Source of the DNA: Nocardia anaemiae NBRC 100462
Lineage (GTDB): Bacteria; Actinomycetota; Actinomycetes; Mycobacteriales; Mycobacteriaceae
Reading direction: 5' to 3'
Length of the DNA: 64,000 nucleotides
Assembly (NCBI RefSeq): GCF_001612725.1
Contig: NZ_BDAZ01000063.1
Coordinates: 33,204-97,203, forward strand
The notes under the pieces are model-generated. The model was given only the letters and a program-made list of their open reading frames with translations, had not been told where the DNA came from and searched no databases. The translations under genes were made by a program, and so were the position numbers. Below are positions 24,382 to 32,873 of the stretch, in pieces; within the stretch, counting starts at the first letter, position 1; every line of letters begins with the position of its first letter.

Positions 24382-25152
24382 CTATTCGCAGACCTGGTGG
24401 GAGAACCCGAATTCAACGGTGACGGCCGCCCGTGCCGGGGCGAATCGGTTGTACGGTATGCCGGGTGTGAAGGCGAAGACCGAGACGTGCTCGTTCTGGC
24501 GATCCAGCCACCAGCCCGCGGTGCGGCAGGCGCGCCAGCGGGTGCCGCTCCAGTCGGCGAGCCTTTCCTCGCCCGCGGAACCGAATGTCCAGCCGCCGGA
24601 ATCACCCAGATGAGCGAGCACGCGCCCGGCCACCTGATCATCGGGCGTGCCGTCGGCGGCGGCGACGGCGAGGGTGCGGTGGCAGGAGGGGCCCGAGTCG
24701 GAGTCCTCGCAGCTGGTCGTGTCGTCGACGACCGTTAGGCCAGCGGGCAGGGGTAGCAGCAGTTCGGCGTCGGGGGTCGCGACGGCCTTGCCTCCGTAGG
24801 CTGGGGCGATCGCGAAGACGCCGAGGTCGCCCAGCACGAAGAACAGCAGCACGAACAGGGCCATTACGCCGTACAGCCCGCCGAGGACCCGGCCGATCCA
24901 CTGCCGCACCCCGCCACCGTCGGTATCGGCCCAATCCCAGATCAGTCCCGCCAGCAGCACCACGACACCGGCGGCGATCATCAGCACCTCGAGACTGTGC
25001 TGATAGTGGCGCACTCGCCAGCCCCCGAACGCCACACCCAGCTCGGCCACGGTCAGCACCGCCAACACCGCACCCACGCGCCACCGGGTGCGGGGCGCGC
25101 GCGCCGCGAGTAACCAGCAGGCCAACGGCACCAACAAGATCAGCCGAAACAC
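24382..25152 (-). CDS. Membrane protein of unknown function with external domain
   Basis: A 256-residue protein with four hydrophobic helices in the first 125 residues (LILLVPLACWLLA, VGAVLAVLTVAELGVAF, VLMIAAGVVVLLAGLIW, GVMALFVLLFFVLGDLGVF). A hydrophilic C-terminal domain of about 130 residues contains four cysteines (SCEDSDSGPSCHR, RACRTAGWW, FSHQVCE) and would face outside. No family is recognised. It is divergent from the epoxide hydrolase gene. Confidence 0.7.
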   Translation of the reverse strand: MFRLILLVPLACWLLAARAPRTRWRVGAVLAVLTVAELGVAFGGWRVRHYQHSLEVLMIAAGVVVLLAGLIWDWADTDGGGVRQWIGRVLGGLYGVMALFVLLFFVLGDLGVFAIAPAYGGKAVATPDAELLLPLPAGLTVVDDTTSCEDSDSGPSCHRTLAVAAADGTPDDQVAGRVLAHLGDSGGWTFGSAGEERLADWSGTRWRACRTAGWWLDRQNEHVSVFAFTPGIPYNRFAPARAAVTVEFGFSHQVCE

Positions 25153-25267
25153 GTCGCCAGTCTAAAAGTGGCTGCGCCGGTGACCATTCGGCTTCGATGA
25201 TGCGTCCGCCGAAGTCAGTCGGTCGACGATCGCCGCCATGATTGACCGGAGTATGACTCCAGGACTT

Positions 25268-25321
25268 GAAACGGAATGATCCGTTCTGTTACGCTTCAAA
25301 CAGAACGAAGCATTCCGTTTC
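25268..25321. promoter_or_regulatory. Two tandem palindromic operators upstream of the epoxide hydrolase
   Basis: Site A at 25270-25285 is AACGGAATGATCCGTT (6-base arms, perfect). Site B at 25304-25319 is AACGAAGCATTCCGTT (one mismatch). The sites are 34 bases apart. The whole block is also a nested inverted repeat: GAAACGGAATG at 25268-25278 pairs with 25311-25321, and CGTTCTGTT at 25282-25290 pairs with 25299-25307. Such paired sites usually bind TetR or MarR dimers. No adjacent regulator gene is present. Confidence 0.6.
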
Positions 25322-25335
25322 CAAGGAGATTCGCC

Positions 25336-26472
25336 ATGAGCACCATCAAGCCCTTCCAGGTCGACATTCCGCAGACCAAGCTCGACGATCTGGCCGACCG
25401 TCTGCGCCGCTCCCTGTGGCCGAGCGAACTGCCCGGCGTCGGCGACTCCTATGGGGTGCCCGAGGATCGGGTGCGCGGCCTGGCACAGTACTGGCTGGAG
25501 ACCTTCGACTGGCGGGCGCTCGAGGCGAAGCTGAACGCCTACCCGCAGTTCACCACTGAGATCGATGGCGAGAACATCTATTTTCTGCACATCCGGTCAG
25601 CTCGCGCGGACGCGCTGCCGGTGGTCCTCACCCACGGTTGGCCCGGCTCGGTGCTCGAGTTCCTCGACGTCATCGAGTCGCTGACCGCGCCGGAGTCTGC
25701 TGAGGATCCCGCCTTCCACCTGGTGATTCCGGCGCTGCCCGGCATGGGCTTCTCCGGCCCGACGCACAGCACCGGCTGGACCATGCGGCGCGTCGCCAAG
25801 GCCTGGATCGAGCTGATGGATCGGCTCGGTTACCAGCGCTTCGGTGCGATCGGCAATGACGGCGGCTCGATGGTCTCCCCGGAGATCGGTCGCCTGGCGC
25901 CGGACCGGGTAGTGGGTGTCCATGTGACACAGCTGTTTTCGTTCCCGTCCGGCGATCCGGCCGAGTTCGTCGACCTCTCGCCGGAGGATCTGGCGGCGCT
26001 CGAACACCTGAAGTGGTTCCAGGACAACAAGATGGCCTTCAACATCCTGTGCAGCCAGCAGCCGCAGACGCTGGCCTACGCGCTCTCCGATTCGCCGATT
26101 GGCTTGCTGGGGTGGAACGCACAGCTTTTCGGTGAGAGTCTGGACGCCGATTTCGTCATCGGCAACGTTGCCCTCTACTGGCTGACCGGCACCGCGGCCT
26201 CCTCGGTCCGGTTCTACTACGAGGAGGCGCACAGCACCGACCGCCCGACCGGCTCGACCACGACCCCCACCGCACTTGCCATGTTCAAGGGCGATTTCCA
26301 GTCGATCCGCCGGTTCGCCGAGCGTGACCACAGCAACATCGTCAGCTGGAACTCCTACGACGCAGGCTCGGCGATCGGCGGTCCGAACGATGCCGCAGGC
26401 CACTTCGCCGCGCACGAGGCACCCGAACTGCTCGTCGGCGACATCCGCCGGTTCTTCGCCAAAGTCGGCTGA
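25336..26472 (+). CDS. Epoxide hydrolase, alpha/beta-hydrolase fold
   Basis: A 378-residue enzyme of the EHN-domain epoxide hydrolase family. The N-terminal EHN domain (FQVDIPQTKLDDLADRLRRSLWPSEL) is followed by the hydrolase core with the oxyanion motif THGWPGSVLEF and the nucleophile elbow GNDGGSMVSPEIG (Asp nucleophile). A C-terminal HFAAHEAPELLVGDIRRFF segment carries the catalytic His. It hydrolyses epoxides to diols and acts in detoxification or catabolism; the substrate is not known. AAGGAG lies 8 bases before the ATG at 25336. The paired operators just upstream indicate a substrate-induced gene. Confidence 0.9.
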   Translation: MSTIKPFQVDIPQTKLDDLADRLRRSLWPSELPGVGDSYGVPEDRVRGLAQYWLETFDWRALEAKLNAYPQFTTEIDGENIYFLHIRSARADALPVVLTHGWPGSVLEFLDVIESLTAPESAEDPAFHLVIPALPGMGFSGPTHSTGWTMRRVAKAWIELMDRLGYQRFGAIGNDGGSMVSPEIGRLAPDRVVGVHVTQLFSFPSGDPAEFVDLSPEDLAALEHLKWFQDNKMAFNILCSQQPQTLAYALSDSPIGLLGWNAQLFGESLDADFVIGNVALYWLTGTAASSVRFYYEEAHSTDRPTGSTTTPTALAMFKGDFQSIRRFAERDHSNIVSWNSYDAGSAIGGPNDAAGHFAAHEAPELLVGDIRRFFAKVG

Positions 26473-26697
26473 ACTCCGGCCACGTTCGCCGTTTACCCCG
26501 ACTATCAGGGACACGGATACGCACGAATCATCCATGATGCATTGCTATCCGGGCGCCCGGAGCCGTTGGCCTATCTACTTGTCCGAGTCGGCAATCCAGC
26601 CAGAAGCGCATACGAGTCCCGGGGCTGGTGAGTGATCGGGCAAGACCAGCCGTTTCCCGACTCACCGATGATGGACGAGATGGCCAAGACGCTTTGA
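26473..26697 (+). pseudogene. Remnant of a GNAT N-acetyltransferase gene
   Basis: Directly after the epoxide hydrolase stop, one frame reads FAVYPDYQGHGYAR, IIHDALLSGRPEPLAYLLVR, then NPARSAYESRGW. This is GNAT motif A (the QGHGYAR acetyl-CoA loop) and motif B (N-A-YE-GW). A TGA at 26629-26631 interrupts it, after which the same frame continues VIGQDQPFPDSPMMDEM to a second stop at 26695, as the tail of such enzymes normally does. The first half of the gene is missing. It is a dead gene with a 5-prime deletion and a nonsense codon. Confidence 0.75.
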
Positions 26698-26816
26698 TCG
26701 CGCGACAGCGTGGAGCCACCGCGGCCATGCAACCAGACCTGTGCTGCGTACTCACGGCGTGATCACTCAATTGGCCACGGCGGCAAGGACTCAGACGCTG
26801 GGCGTAGGGTTGTCGA

Positions 26817-27647
26817 GTGGACGACCGGACCGAGCTCAGTGGGTTCCTCAAATCGCGCCGAGCCCGCCTGCGCCCGCAGGACGTCGGGCTGCGCGACCAC
26901 GGCGGAGTGCGCCGAGTCACGGGCCTGCGGCGGGAGGAGCTGGCTCAGGTGGCGGGGGTGAGCATCGCCCACTACACGCGTCTGGAGCAGGGCAAGACCG
27001 ACAGCGTTTCGGATGAGGTCCTCCGAGCCATCAGCGCGGCGCTGCGCTTGGACACCGACGAATCGGCATATCTGCAGCGGATCGCGCGGCGTCCGCAACC
27101 GTGCGCACAAGAAACACCCTCGACGGATATGCCTGTGGGTCTGCGGTATCTGCTGGATTCGTTCGTGATGACACCGGCACTGGTGGTCGGTCGCCACACC
27201 CAGATCATCGGGTGGAACCAGCTCGCCGTCGCGGTGTTCGGCGACTTCTCCGCACTCCCGCAAGGCCGCCGCACCCTCTCACATCTCCTGTTCAGCGAGC
27301 CGCACCTGCGCGAACTACTCGGACGGGGTTGGGATCAGGCGGCGCTCGCACATGTGGCGCATCTGCGCGTTCTGCTCGGACGCTATCGCGGACACTCCGA
27401 GCTCGTCGCCCACATCGACCACATGCGAGAGCTGAACCCGGACTTCGCACGACTGTGGGCCGAGCACCCGGTCGAGCAGGTCCGCGCCCGGACGTACACG
27501 CTGCACCACCCGCTCGTCGGCGAGCTGACGCTGCACGGCGAACTCATCGCACTCCCCGACGCACCGTCGTGCTGCGGCCTGGACCTGTTCGCCGCCGAGC
27601 CGGGCTCAGCATCTGAACAGGCGCTGCGGAAACTCGGTGATCAGTAG
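26817..27647 (+). CDS. XRE family regulator, MmyB-like
   Basis: A 276-residue regulator. The N-terminal helix-turn-helix covers about 5-75 (FLKSRRARLRPQDVGL, VTGLRREELAQVAGVSIAHYTRLEQGK). The C-terminal MmyB-like ligand domain contains VVGRHTQIIGWNQLAVAVFGDF, LNPDFARLWAEHPVEQ and the terminal LDLFAAEPGS. Actinobacteria carry many such regulators, usually next to a short-chain dehydrogenase or NAD(P) oxidoreductase they control. The GTG start lies close to a conserved GGGTTGTCGAG element and has no clear ribosome site, so the message may be nearly leaderless. Confidence 0.9.
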   Translation: MDDRTELSGFLKSRRARLRPQDVGLRDHGGVRRVTGLRREELAQVAGVSIAHYTRLEQGKTDSVSDEVLRAISAALRLDTDESAYLQRIARRPQPCAQETPSTDMPVGLRYLLDSFVMTPALVVGRHTQIIGWNQLAVAVFGDFSALPQGRRTLSHLLFSEPHLRELLGRGWDQAALAHVAHLRVLLGRYRGHSELVAHIDHMRELNPDFARLWAEHPVEQVRARTYTLHHPLVGELTLHGELIALPDAPSCCGLDLFAAEPGSASEQALRKLGDQ

Positions 27648-28066
27648 TCCGGACCGGTCCTCGGCAGGTTCACCACGCATGAGATCGCGGCCTGGCTGCG
27701 CCTGACCAGCGAGCAGGTGCAGCTGGTGTTGCTCGACAACAACGAGGCGGTGCCACCGCCCACGCCCCGACGCGGCGAGTCCGGCTTCAGAACTGAACGC
27801 TGGCCGATTGCTCCGCCGCGGCTCGGCAGGAACTACGCATTAGCTGTGAATCTTGAACCCGAGCTGGCCATGAGCGACCGACCTGGCTATTGTCAGCGCC
27901 TGGTGGAAATGCCAGTGTAAATTTCCACAGATCGTGAGGTTCCACCCGATGTTCATTGGTTTACTGCCGTTGCGCTCAACAGGTAGCTGGTCGCCGCCGA
28001 TCGATAGCGGGGCGCCCCTACTGCTCGGCATTCGGCCACGGCACAACTGGTGAACGCGGAGTACAC
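27648..28066. other. Gene-poor stretch with a possible protein fragment
   Basis: About 420 bases. One plus-strand frame from about 27654 reads THEIAAWLRLTSEQVQLVLL and then becomes low quality, ending at 27920. It may be a remnant of a helix-turn-helix protein, but no family can be named. The last 100 bases precede the MHYT gene and should hold its promoter. Confidence 0.35.
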
Positions 28067-28957
28067 ATGCTAGAACTCGATCATTTCAGCCATGGCTGGT
28101 TGACCCCGGTTATGGCCTACCTGGTGTCCTTTATCGGATCCGCGCTCGCGCTCCGTTGTGTGGTGCACGCTCGGTCCTCCGAGTGGCCAAGCGGGTGGCT
28201 CGCCACCGCCGCCGTCTCCCTTGGCGGCGCGGGCATCTGGGTCATGCATTTCACCGCCATGCTCGGCTTCTCCATCCACGGCGCCACCATTCGCTACGAC
28301 GTGCCGATAACGCTGCTCAGCGCGGTCATCGCGATCGTGGTCGTCTGGATCGGGCTATCGATCGTCGTGCGCGGTCGAAACGAATTCGTGGCGTTGCCGA
28401 TCGGCGGCGCGATCACCGGAATCGGCGTGGCCGCCATGCACTACCTGGGCATGTACGCGATGAAAACCAACGCCCACGTCGACTACGACCGCAAAACGGT
28501 TGCCGTATCGGTGGTGATCGCGGTGGTCGCGGCCACCGCGGCACTGTGGTTCATGCTGCACGTGCGCGGTCTGTTCGCCACCATCGGCGCCGCGCTGATC
28601 ATGGGTGTCGCGGTATGCGGAATGCACTACGTCGGGATGACCTCGATGCATGCCAGCCATTCCGACCACCAGGTCGACAGCGGCGGCATCGATCCGCTGC
28701 AACTGGTGACACCGCTGATCGTGACCGTCACGATGGTCATCATGATGCTGATGGTGGTTGTCGGACTCGCCGAGATCGATGAACGCAGCACCCGCGAACC
28801 GCTGCCCGCCCGGCGCGAACCGCGCGAAACATTGTCGACGACGACCGGATCCTGGCCGGTGATCTCCGACGTGCGCCACGAATCCCCCAGCTGGGGGCTG
28901 CGTAGCAGCTCGGAGTCCGAACACCGAAAGCGCCATCGCCTCGACTCCGATCGGTAG
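28067..28957 (+). CDS. MHYT-domain integral membrane sensor
   Basis: A 296-residue membrane protein with seven predicted helices. The three diagnostic MHYT-type repeats are MHFTAMLGF, MHYLGMYAM and MHYVGMTSM, whose His/Met residues are thought to bind a metal such as copper and sense O2, CO or NO. In most bacteria the domain is fused to GGDEF/EAL or kinase domains. Here only a polar tail of about 75 residues follows (STREPLPARREP, RKRHRLDSDR), so signalling must pass to another protein. ATG at 28067. It is convergent with the glutamine amidotransferase gene. Confidence 0.88.
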   Translation: MLELDHFSHGWLTPVMAYLVSFIGSALALRCVVHARSSEWPSGWLATAAVSLGGAGIWVMHFTAMLGFSIHGATIRYDVPITLLSAVIAIVVVWIGLSIVVRGRNEFVALPIGGAITGIGVAAMHYLGMYAMKTNAHVDYDRKTVAVSVVIAVVAATAALWFMLHVRGLFATIGAALIMGVAVCGMHYVGMTSMHASHSDHQVDSGGIDPLQLVTPLIVTVTMVIMMLMVVVGLAEIDERSTREPLPARREPRETLSTTTGSWPVISDVRHESPSWGLRSSSESEHRKRHRLDSDR

Positions 28958-28963
28958 TCGGTC

Positions 28964-29701
28964 CTACTCGCGGCAATACCGCGCGATGAATCGGCTCAGA
29001 ATGACGCTGGGCACCGTGATCGATTCCCGATGACCGAGCTCGATCAGGTCCTCGGCCTCATCCGGTTCGAAATAGCCCGCGTGCCGGTAAACCTCGATCC
29101 GCAACTCCAGTCCGTCGCTGTCCAACTCGGGATGGAATTGGGTCGCGTACACGTGCCGACCGACGCGAATCATCTGCACCGGGCAATCGGCCGATCCGGC
29201 CAGCAACACCGCACCCGGCGGCACCTCCTGACAGGCTTCCTTATGGCCGACGAAGGCCCGGAAAGTTCGTGGCAGTCCCGCTAGCAGTGCGTCCGCGCGG
29301 CCGTGCTCGGTCAGATCGATGGTCTGCGCGCCGACCGGCTCACTATATTGCCGAACACTCACTTCGCCGCCGAGCACGTCCGCGAGGATGCCCAATCCGT
29401 AGCATGCGCCCAGATACGGGAAATCCCGGTCGACGATCTCGGTCATCAGCTTCTTGAGCTTGGGTTCGAATGTCCGCTGGTATCCGTATTTCTCGGGGTC
29501 CGGACTGCTGACATTGCTCGGTCCGCCACCGACGATGACCGCCGAGTAATCGTCGAGGTCGATATCCGGGAATTCCTGGTCCATCTGCACCCGGACCGTG
29601 TCACGCACATCGAGCTCGGCCATGCGCAGGACGGCGCGGTATTCGTCATCCGCGGCGGGTCGCTCCGGCCGCAACTGCAGGACTAGACACGGCTTGGTCA
29701 T
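28964..29701 (-). CDS. Class I glutamine amidotransferase-like protein
   Basis: A 245-residue protein of the triad GATase family, related to the GuaA glutaminase domain. It has VIVGGGPSNVSS, the nucleophile elbow LGACYGLG with Cys100, and QFHPELD with the catalytic His. It probably releases ammonia or hydrolyses a gamma-glutamyl bond. The gene is 25 bases downstream of the ABC ATPase gene on the same strand and ends the importer operon, so it may hydrolyse an imported amide or glutamyl compound. Its partner synthetase, if any, is not adjacent. Confidence 0.8.
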   Translation of the reverse strand: MTKPCLVLQLRPERPAADDEYRAVLRMAELDVRDTVRVQMDQEFPDIDLDDYSAVIVGGGPSNVSSPDPEKYGYQRTFEPKLKKLMTEIVDRDFPYLGACYGLGILADVLGGEVSVRQYSEPVGAQTIDLTEHGRADALLAGLPRTFRAFVGHKEACQEVPPGAVLLAGSADCPVQMIRVGRHVYATQFHPELDSDGLELRIEVYRHAGYFEPDEAEDLIELGHRESITVPSVILSRFIARYCRE

Positions 29702-29726
29702 GCTTCAGATTGTGGAAGATCGGCGG

Positions 29727-30503
29727 TCAGTTTTCATCCAAGACCGCCTTCAAGAATTCCCGAGTCCGATCGTGCCGGGGATCGGTGAAGATCCTGTCCG
29801 GATCACCGTCCTCGAGCACCCGTCCGGCGTCGAACATCATCACCCGATCGGAGACCTTGCGGGCGAATTGCATTTCGTGCGTCACGCAGAGAAACGTGAT
29901 CTCGGTATCGGCCGCGATATCCGCCAGCAGATGCAGTACCCCGGTCACCAGCTCGGGGTCGAGCGCCGAGGTCACCTCGTCGAGCAGCAGCACTTCCGGT
30001 TCCATAGCCAGCGCCCTGGCAATGGCGACTCGCTGCTGCTGGCCGCCGGACAGATGTGCCGGGCGGGCGTCGATTTTGTCGGTGAGCCCGACCAGTTCGA
30101 GCAGCTTTCGCGCCCGCTCCTCGGCGGCATCCTTGGATTGGCCGAGTCCGCGGATCGGGCCTTCGGTGACATTGCGCAGCACGGTCATATTCGGGAACAG
30201 ATTGAACTGCTGGAAGACCATGCCGATTTTGCGTCGCATCCGACGCAGGTGCGCCGGACCGGCGGGCACCAATTTGTCGCCGCGCCGCTGATGGCTGAGC
30301 AACTCGCCGCCGACCTCGATGGTGCCCGCGTCGATCCGTTCCAGTCCCATGAGCAGACGCAGAATCGTGGTCTTGCCGGAGCCGGACGGCCCGATCAAAG
30401 TGACGAATTCGCCTGGTGCAATGGCGAAATCGAGTTCATCCAGGCACACCGTGGCGCCGTAGCGCTTTTCCACACCGGTGAACCGGATCATCGGTTCAGA
30501 CAC
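29727..30503 (-). CDS. ehuA: ABC transporter ATP-binding protein, EhuA-like
   Basis: A 258-residue polar amino-acid-type ATPase. It has the Walker A motif GPSGSGKTTILRLL near residue 38, the Q-loop VFQQFNLFPNMTVL, the signature LSGGQQQRVAIARAL, Walker B LLLDEVTSALDPE, and a switch His in CVTHEMQFARKV. It powers the EhuC/EhuD permease. GTG start, overlapping the EhuD stop by 8 bases. The gene symbol is assigned because the binding protein of the same operon is EhuB-like. Confidence 0.88.
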   Translation of the reverse strand: MSEPMIRFTGVEKRYGATVCLDELDFAIAPGEFVTLIGPSGSGKTTILRLLMGLERIDAGTIEVGGELLSHQRRGDKLVPAGPAHLRRMRRKIGMVFQQFNLFPNMTVLRNVTEGPIRGLGQSKDAAEERARKLLELVGLTDKIDARPAHLSGGQQQRVAIARALAMEPEVLLLDEVTSALDPELVTGVLHLLADIAADTEITFLCVTHEMQFARKVSDRVMMFDAGRVLEDGDPDRIFTDPRHDRTREFLKAVLDEN

Positions 30504-31164
30504 GTCGTTCCAACTTTCGTACCAGGATCGAGCACGGATAGCTCAGCGCGAGGAAGGTCAGACCGGCCGCGAACCAGGCTTCGGGTCCCGCGCCGCCGGT
30601 ATCGGCCGCGTATTCGGTTTTGACCTGATAGACCATGTCGAGGATGACGATCGAGGACAGCAGCGGCACCTCTTTGAACATGGCGATCGTGTAATTGCCG
30701 AGCGCTGGCAGCACCCGCGGCACCGCCTGCGGCAGAATCACATCGACCCAGGTGCGTGTGCGCGGCAGATTCAGCGCCGTTGCCGCCTCCCATTGGGCGG
30801 CGGGCACCGCGTCGATGCCCGCGCGGAATACCTCCGAGGTATAGCAGGCATAGTGCACGCCGAGTGCGGTCACACCGACGACCAACCGTTGGGTGTCGAT
30901 GGAAAATCCGCCGAGCAGATCCGGACGCACCACCCAGTAGAGAAAGAATATCTGCACCAGAAGCGGTGTGCTGCGGATGAACTCGATGAATGCCCACAAC
31001 AGCTGATCGACCACCGGAATCCGCAGCCGCCGGATCACCGCGAAGACCAGACCGAGCACATACGCGACCAACGATCCGAGCAGGGTGTACTGGATCGTGA
31101 CGAGCAGCCCGTCCCAGATGAAGGGAAAGGCGTCGAAGAAGCGGTCCCACCGCCATTTCTCCAT
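30496..31164 (-). CDS. ehuD: ABC transporter permease, EhuD-like
   Basis: A 222-residue His/Glu/Gln-type permease with about five membrane helices. The conserved EAA loop reads GIDAVPAAQWEAATALNLPRTRTWVDVILPQA and contacts the ATPase. FIRSTPLLVQIFFLYWV is the typical permease N-terminal signature. The start codon overlaps the last base of the EhuC stop. With EhuC it would form the heterodimeric channel. Confidence 0.87.
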   Translation of the reverse strand: MEKWRWDRFFDAFPFIWDGLLVTIQYTLLGSLVAYVLGLVFAVIRRLRIPVVDQLLWAFIEFIRSTPLLVQIFFLYWVVRPDLLGGFSIDTQRLVVGVTALGVHYACYTSEVFRAGIDAVPAAQWEAATALNLPRTRTWVDVILPQAVPRVLPALGNYTIAMFKEVPLLSSIVILDMVYQVKTEYAADTGGAGPEAWFAAGLTFLALSYPCSILVRKLERRV

Positions 31165-31889
31165 CAGACCCCCACATGTGCCGAGAGTCGAATGCTCGAT
31201 CGCTTCGGCCGCCGCCCGACCCGCCGGGCGGCCAACAGCTCCAGCACCCGCATGATCACCGTGATCATCACCGCGATGAGCAGGTACACGACCAGCTGGA
31301 TCGCGTAGATGAGACCGAGTTCGCGAGAGAACGCGGGCACCGCGCGCAGTTCATCGGCCTTCTTGAAAACCTCCGGGACCGCGATAAAGCTCAGCAGCGC
31401 GGTGGCTTTCACGAGTTGGATGAACAGATTGTTGAACGACGGCAGCATCTCCACCACGGCCTGCGGCAGCACCACCCGCCACATGCGTTGCGCCGGTGAC
31501 AGATTCAGTGCGATCGCGGCTTCGATCTGCGACTGCGGCACCGATCCGATCGCGCCCCTGACGATTTCGGCGCCGTAGGCACCATGGTTGAGGCCGAGCA
31601 CAATGATGCCGATGACCAACAGCCCCTTCGCCGTCGCACCGAGCGATACCCCGAAGAAGATCGGTATCGCCACCGCGAAGAAGAACAGCTGCACGACTTC
31701 CGAGCTGCCCCGGAACCCCTCCACATAGATCCGGGTGACGAACCGCACCGGCAGATACGGCGACAGCATGGCGATCCCGGCGACGAAGGACAGCACGGCG
31801 GTCAGCGCGATACCGCCGACCGCCGCCCACAGCGTGAAGGGCAGACCCTGGAGTACCCGCTCGAGGTAGGTCGAGAAATGCGACGACAC
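31164..31889 (-). CDS. ehuC: ABC transporter permease, EhuC-like
   Basis: A 241-residue permease with five to six helices. EGFRGSSEVVQLFFFAVAIP is the family N-terminal signature and GAIGSVPQSQIEAAIALNLSPAQRMWRVVLPQA the EAA loop. GTG start, 4 bases after the binding-protein stop. It is paired with EhuD. Confidence 0.87.
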   Translation of the reverse strand: MSSHFSTYLERVLQGLPFTLWAAVGGIALTAVLSFVAGIAMLSPYLPVRFVTRIYVEGFRGSSEVVQLFFFAVAIPIFFGVSLGATAKGLLVIGIIVLGLNHGAYGAEIVRGAIGSVPQSQIEAAIALNLSPAQRMWRVVLPQAVVEMLPSFNNLFIQLVKATALLSFIAVPEVFKKADELRAVPAFSRELGLIYAIQLVVYLLIAVMITVIMRVLELLAARRVGRRPKRSSIRLSAHVGV

Positions 31890-31893
31890 GAGG

Positions 31894-32775
31894 TCAAGCC
31901 GCGCAGTACTGCTCGGCGGTGGCCGCCGGATCCGCCTCGTTGGCCTTGGTCAGGCCGAACGGCTCAACCAGCTTCAACCATTCACCGCTTTCGTGCAGTG
32001 CGCGCAGTTCGCGGTTGAAGTCCTCGCGGAACTTGTCGTCGCCGATGCGGAAGTTGAAGGTGCCGACGTCCGGCTTAGTGCCGAAGCGGAAGGACGGACC
32101 GACCGTCAGTTTTGCGTCCGGATTGTTCTTCACCAACCATGCGGCGGTGACATCGAGCATTGCGGCGCCGTAGACGTCCTTGTTGCGCACCGCGCGCAGG
32201 ATGTCGTCCTGTTTGGCCATCGGCTCGATGAGTTGGGATGGTACGCCCGAGGATTGCGCGTAGCCGTTTTCGACCGCGCCGCCCAATGTGGCGATACGGA
32301 CGTTCTCCCGGGTGATGTCCTCGAAACGGTTGATATTGCGTGGATTGCCTTCCGGCACAAGGAATGCCGAGCCGACCTGGTAGTCGGGAGTGGCGAATGC
32401 GGAACTCTCACAACGCTTCGGATTGATGAACATGCCCGCCGCGACGAATGCGTAGTTCTTCGCTCGAACGCCGTCGATCAGTCCGTCGAAATCGGTGACC
32501 ACGCCTTCGATTTCATTGATGCCGAGTCGCTTCAATACCGCGCGGGCGACGGTCGGGGCATATCCGGTCAACTGGCCGTCCGCACCGAGGAATGCCCACG
32601 GCGCCTCATTGGCGAAGCCGACCTTGATCTTGCCCGAGGATTTCGCATCCTCGTAGGTCACCGCCGCCGCATCGTCGCCGCCCAATCCACAGCCCGCTAC
32701 CACCACGAGGCTGGCCGCGGCCACCGCTGCGGCCATGGCGCGCCGCAATCGCGCACCTTTGAATTCGAACTTCAT
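31894..32775 (-). CDS. ehuB: Solute-binding lipoprotein, EhuB-like (ectoine/hydroxyectoine type)
   Basis: A 293-residue lipoprotein. A basic N-terminus and hydrophobic stretch lead to the lipobox VVAGC with Cys29. The mature protein belongs to family 3 solute-binding proteins and shows features of EhuB: VGFANEAPWAFLGADGQLTG, YAPTVARAVLKRLG, GVVTDFDGLIDGV, FVAAGMFINPKRC and SAFLVPEGNP. EhuB of Sinorhizobium binds ectoine and hydroxyectoine; whether the aromatic cage residues are kept here has not been checked position by position. The ATG at 32775 is chosen because the signal peptide begins there. Confidence 0.87.
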   Translation of the reverse strand: MKFEFKGARLRRAMAAAVAAASLVVVAGCGLGGDDAAAVTYEDAKSSGKIKVGFANEAPWAFLGADGQLTGYAPTVARAVLKRLGINEIEGVVTDFDGLIDGVRAKNYAFVAAGMFINPKRCESSAFATPDYQVGSAFLVPEGNPRNINRFEDITRENVRIATLGGAVENGYAQSSGVPSQLIEPMAKQDDILRAVRNKDVYGAAMLDVTAAWLVKNNPDAKLTVGPSFRFGTKPDVGTFNFRIGDDKFREDFNRELRALHESGEWLKLVEPFGLTKANEADPAATAEQYCAA

Positions 32776-32873
32776 GACCCCGTCCTTCCGCAGACACACG
32801 AGTCGACCCATGGTCGCGGATGAACTTTGCGATCGCCCTGTCGAATTCTTTGCGGTCACATGACGACGCGGAG

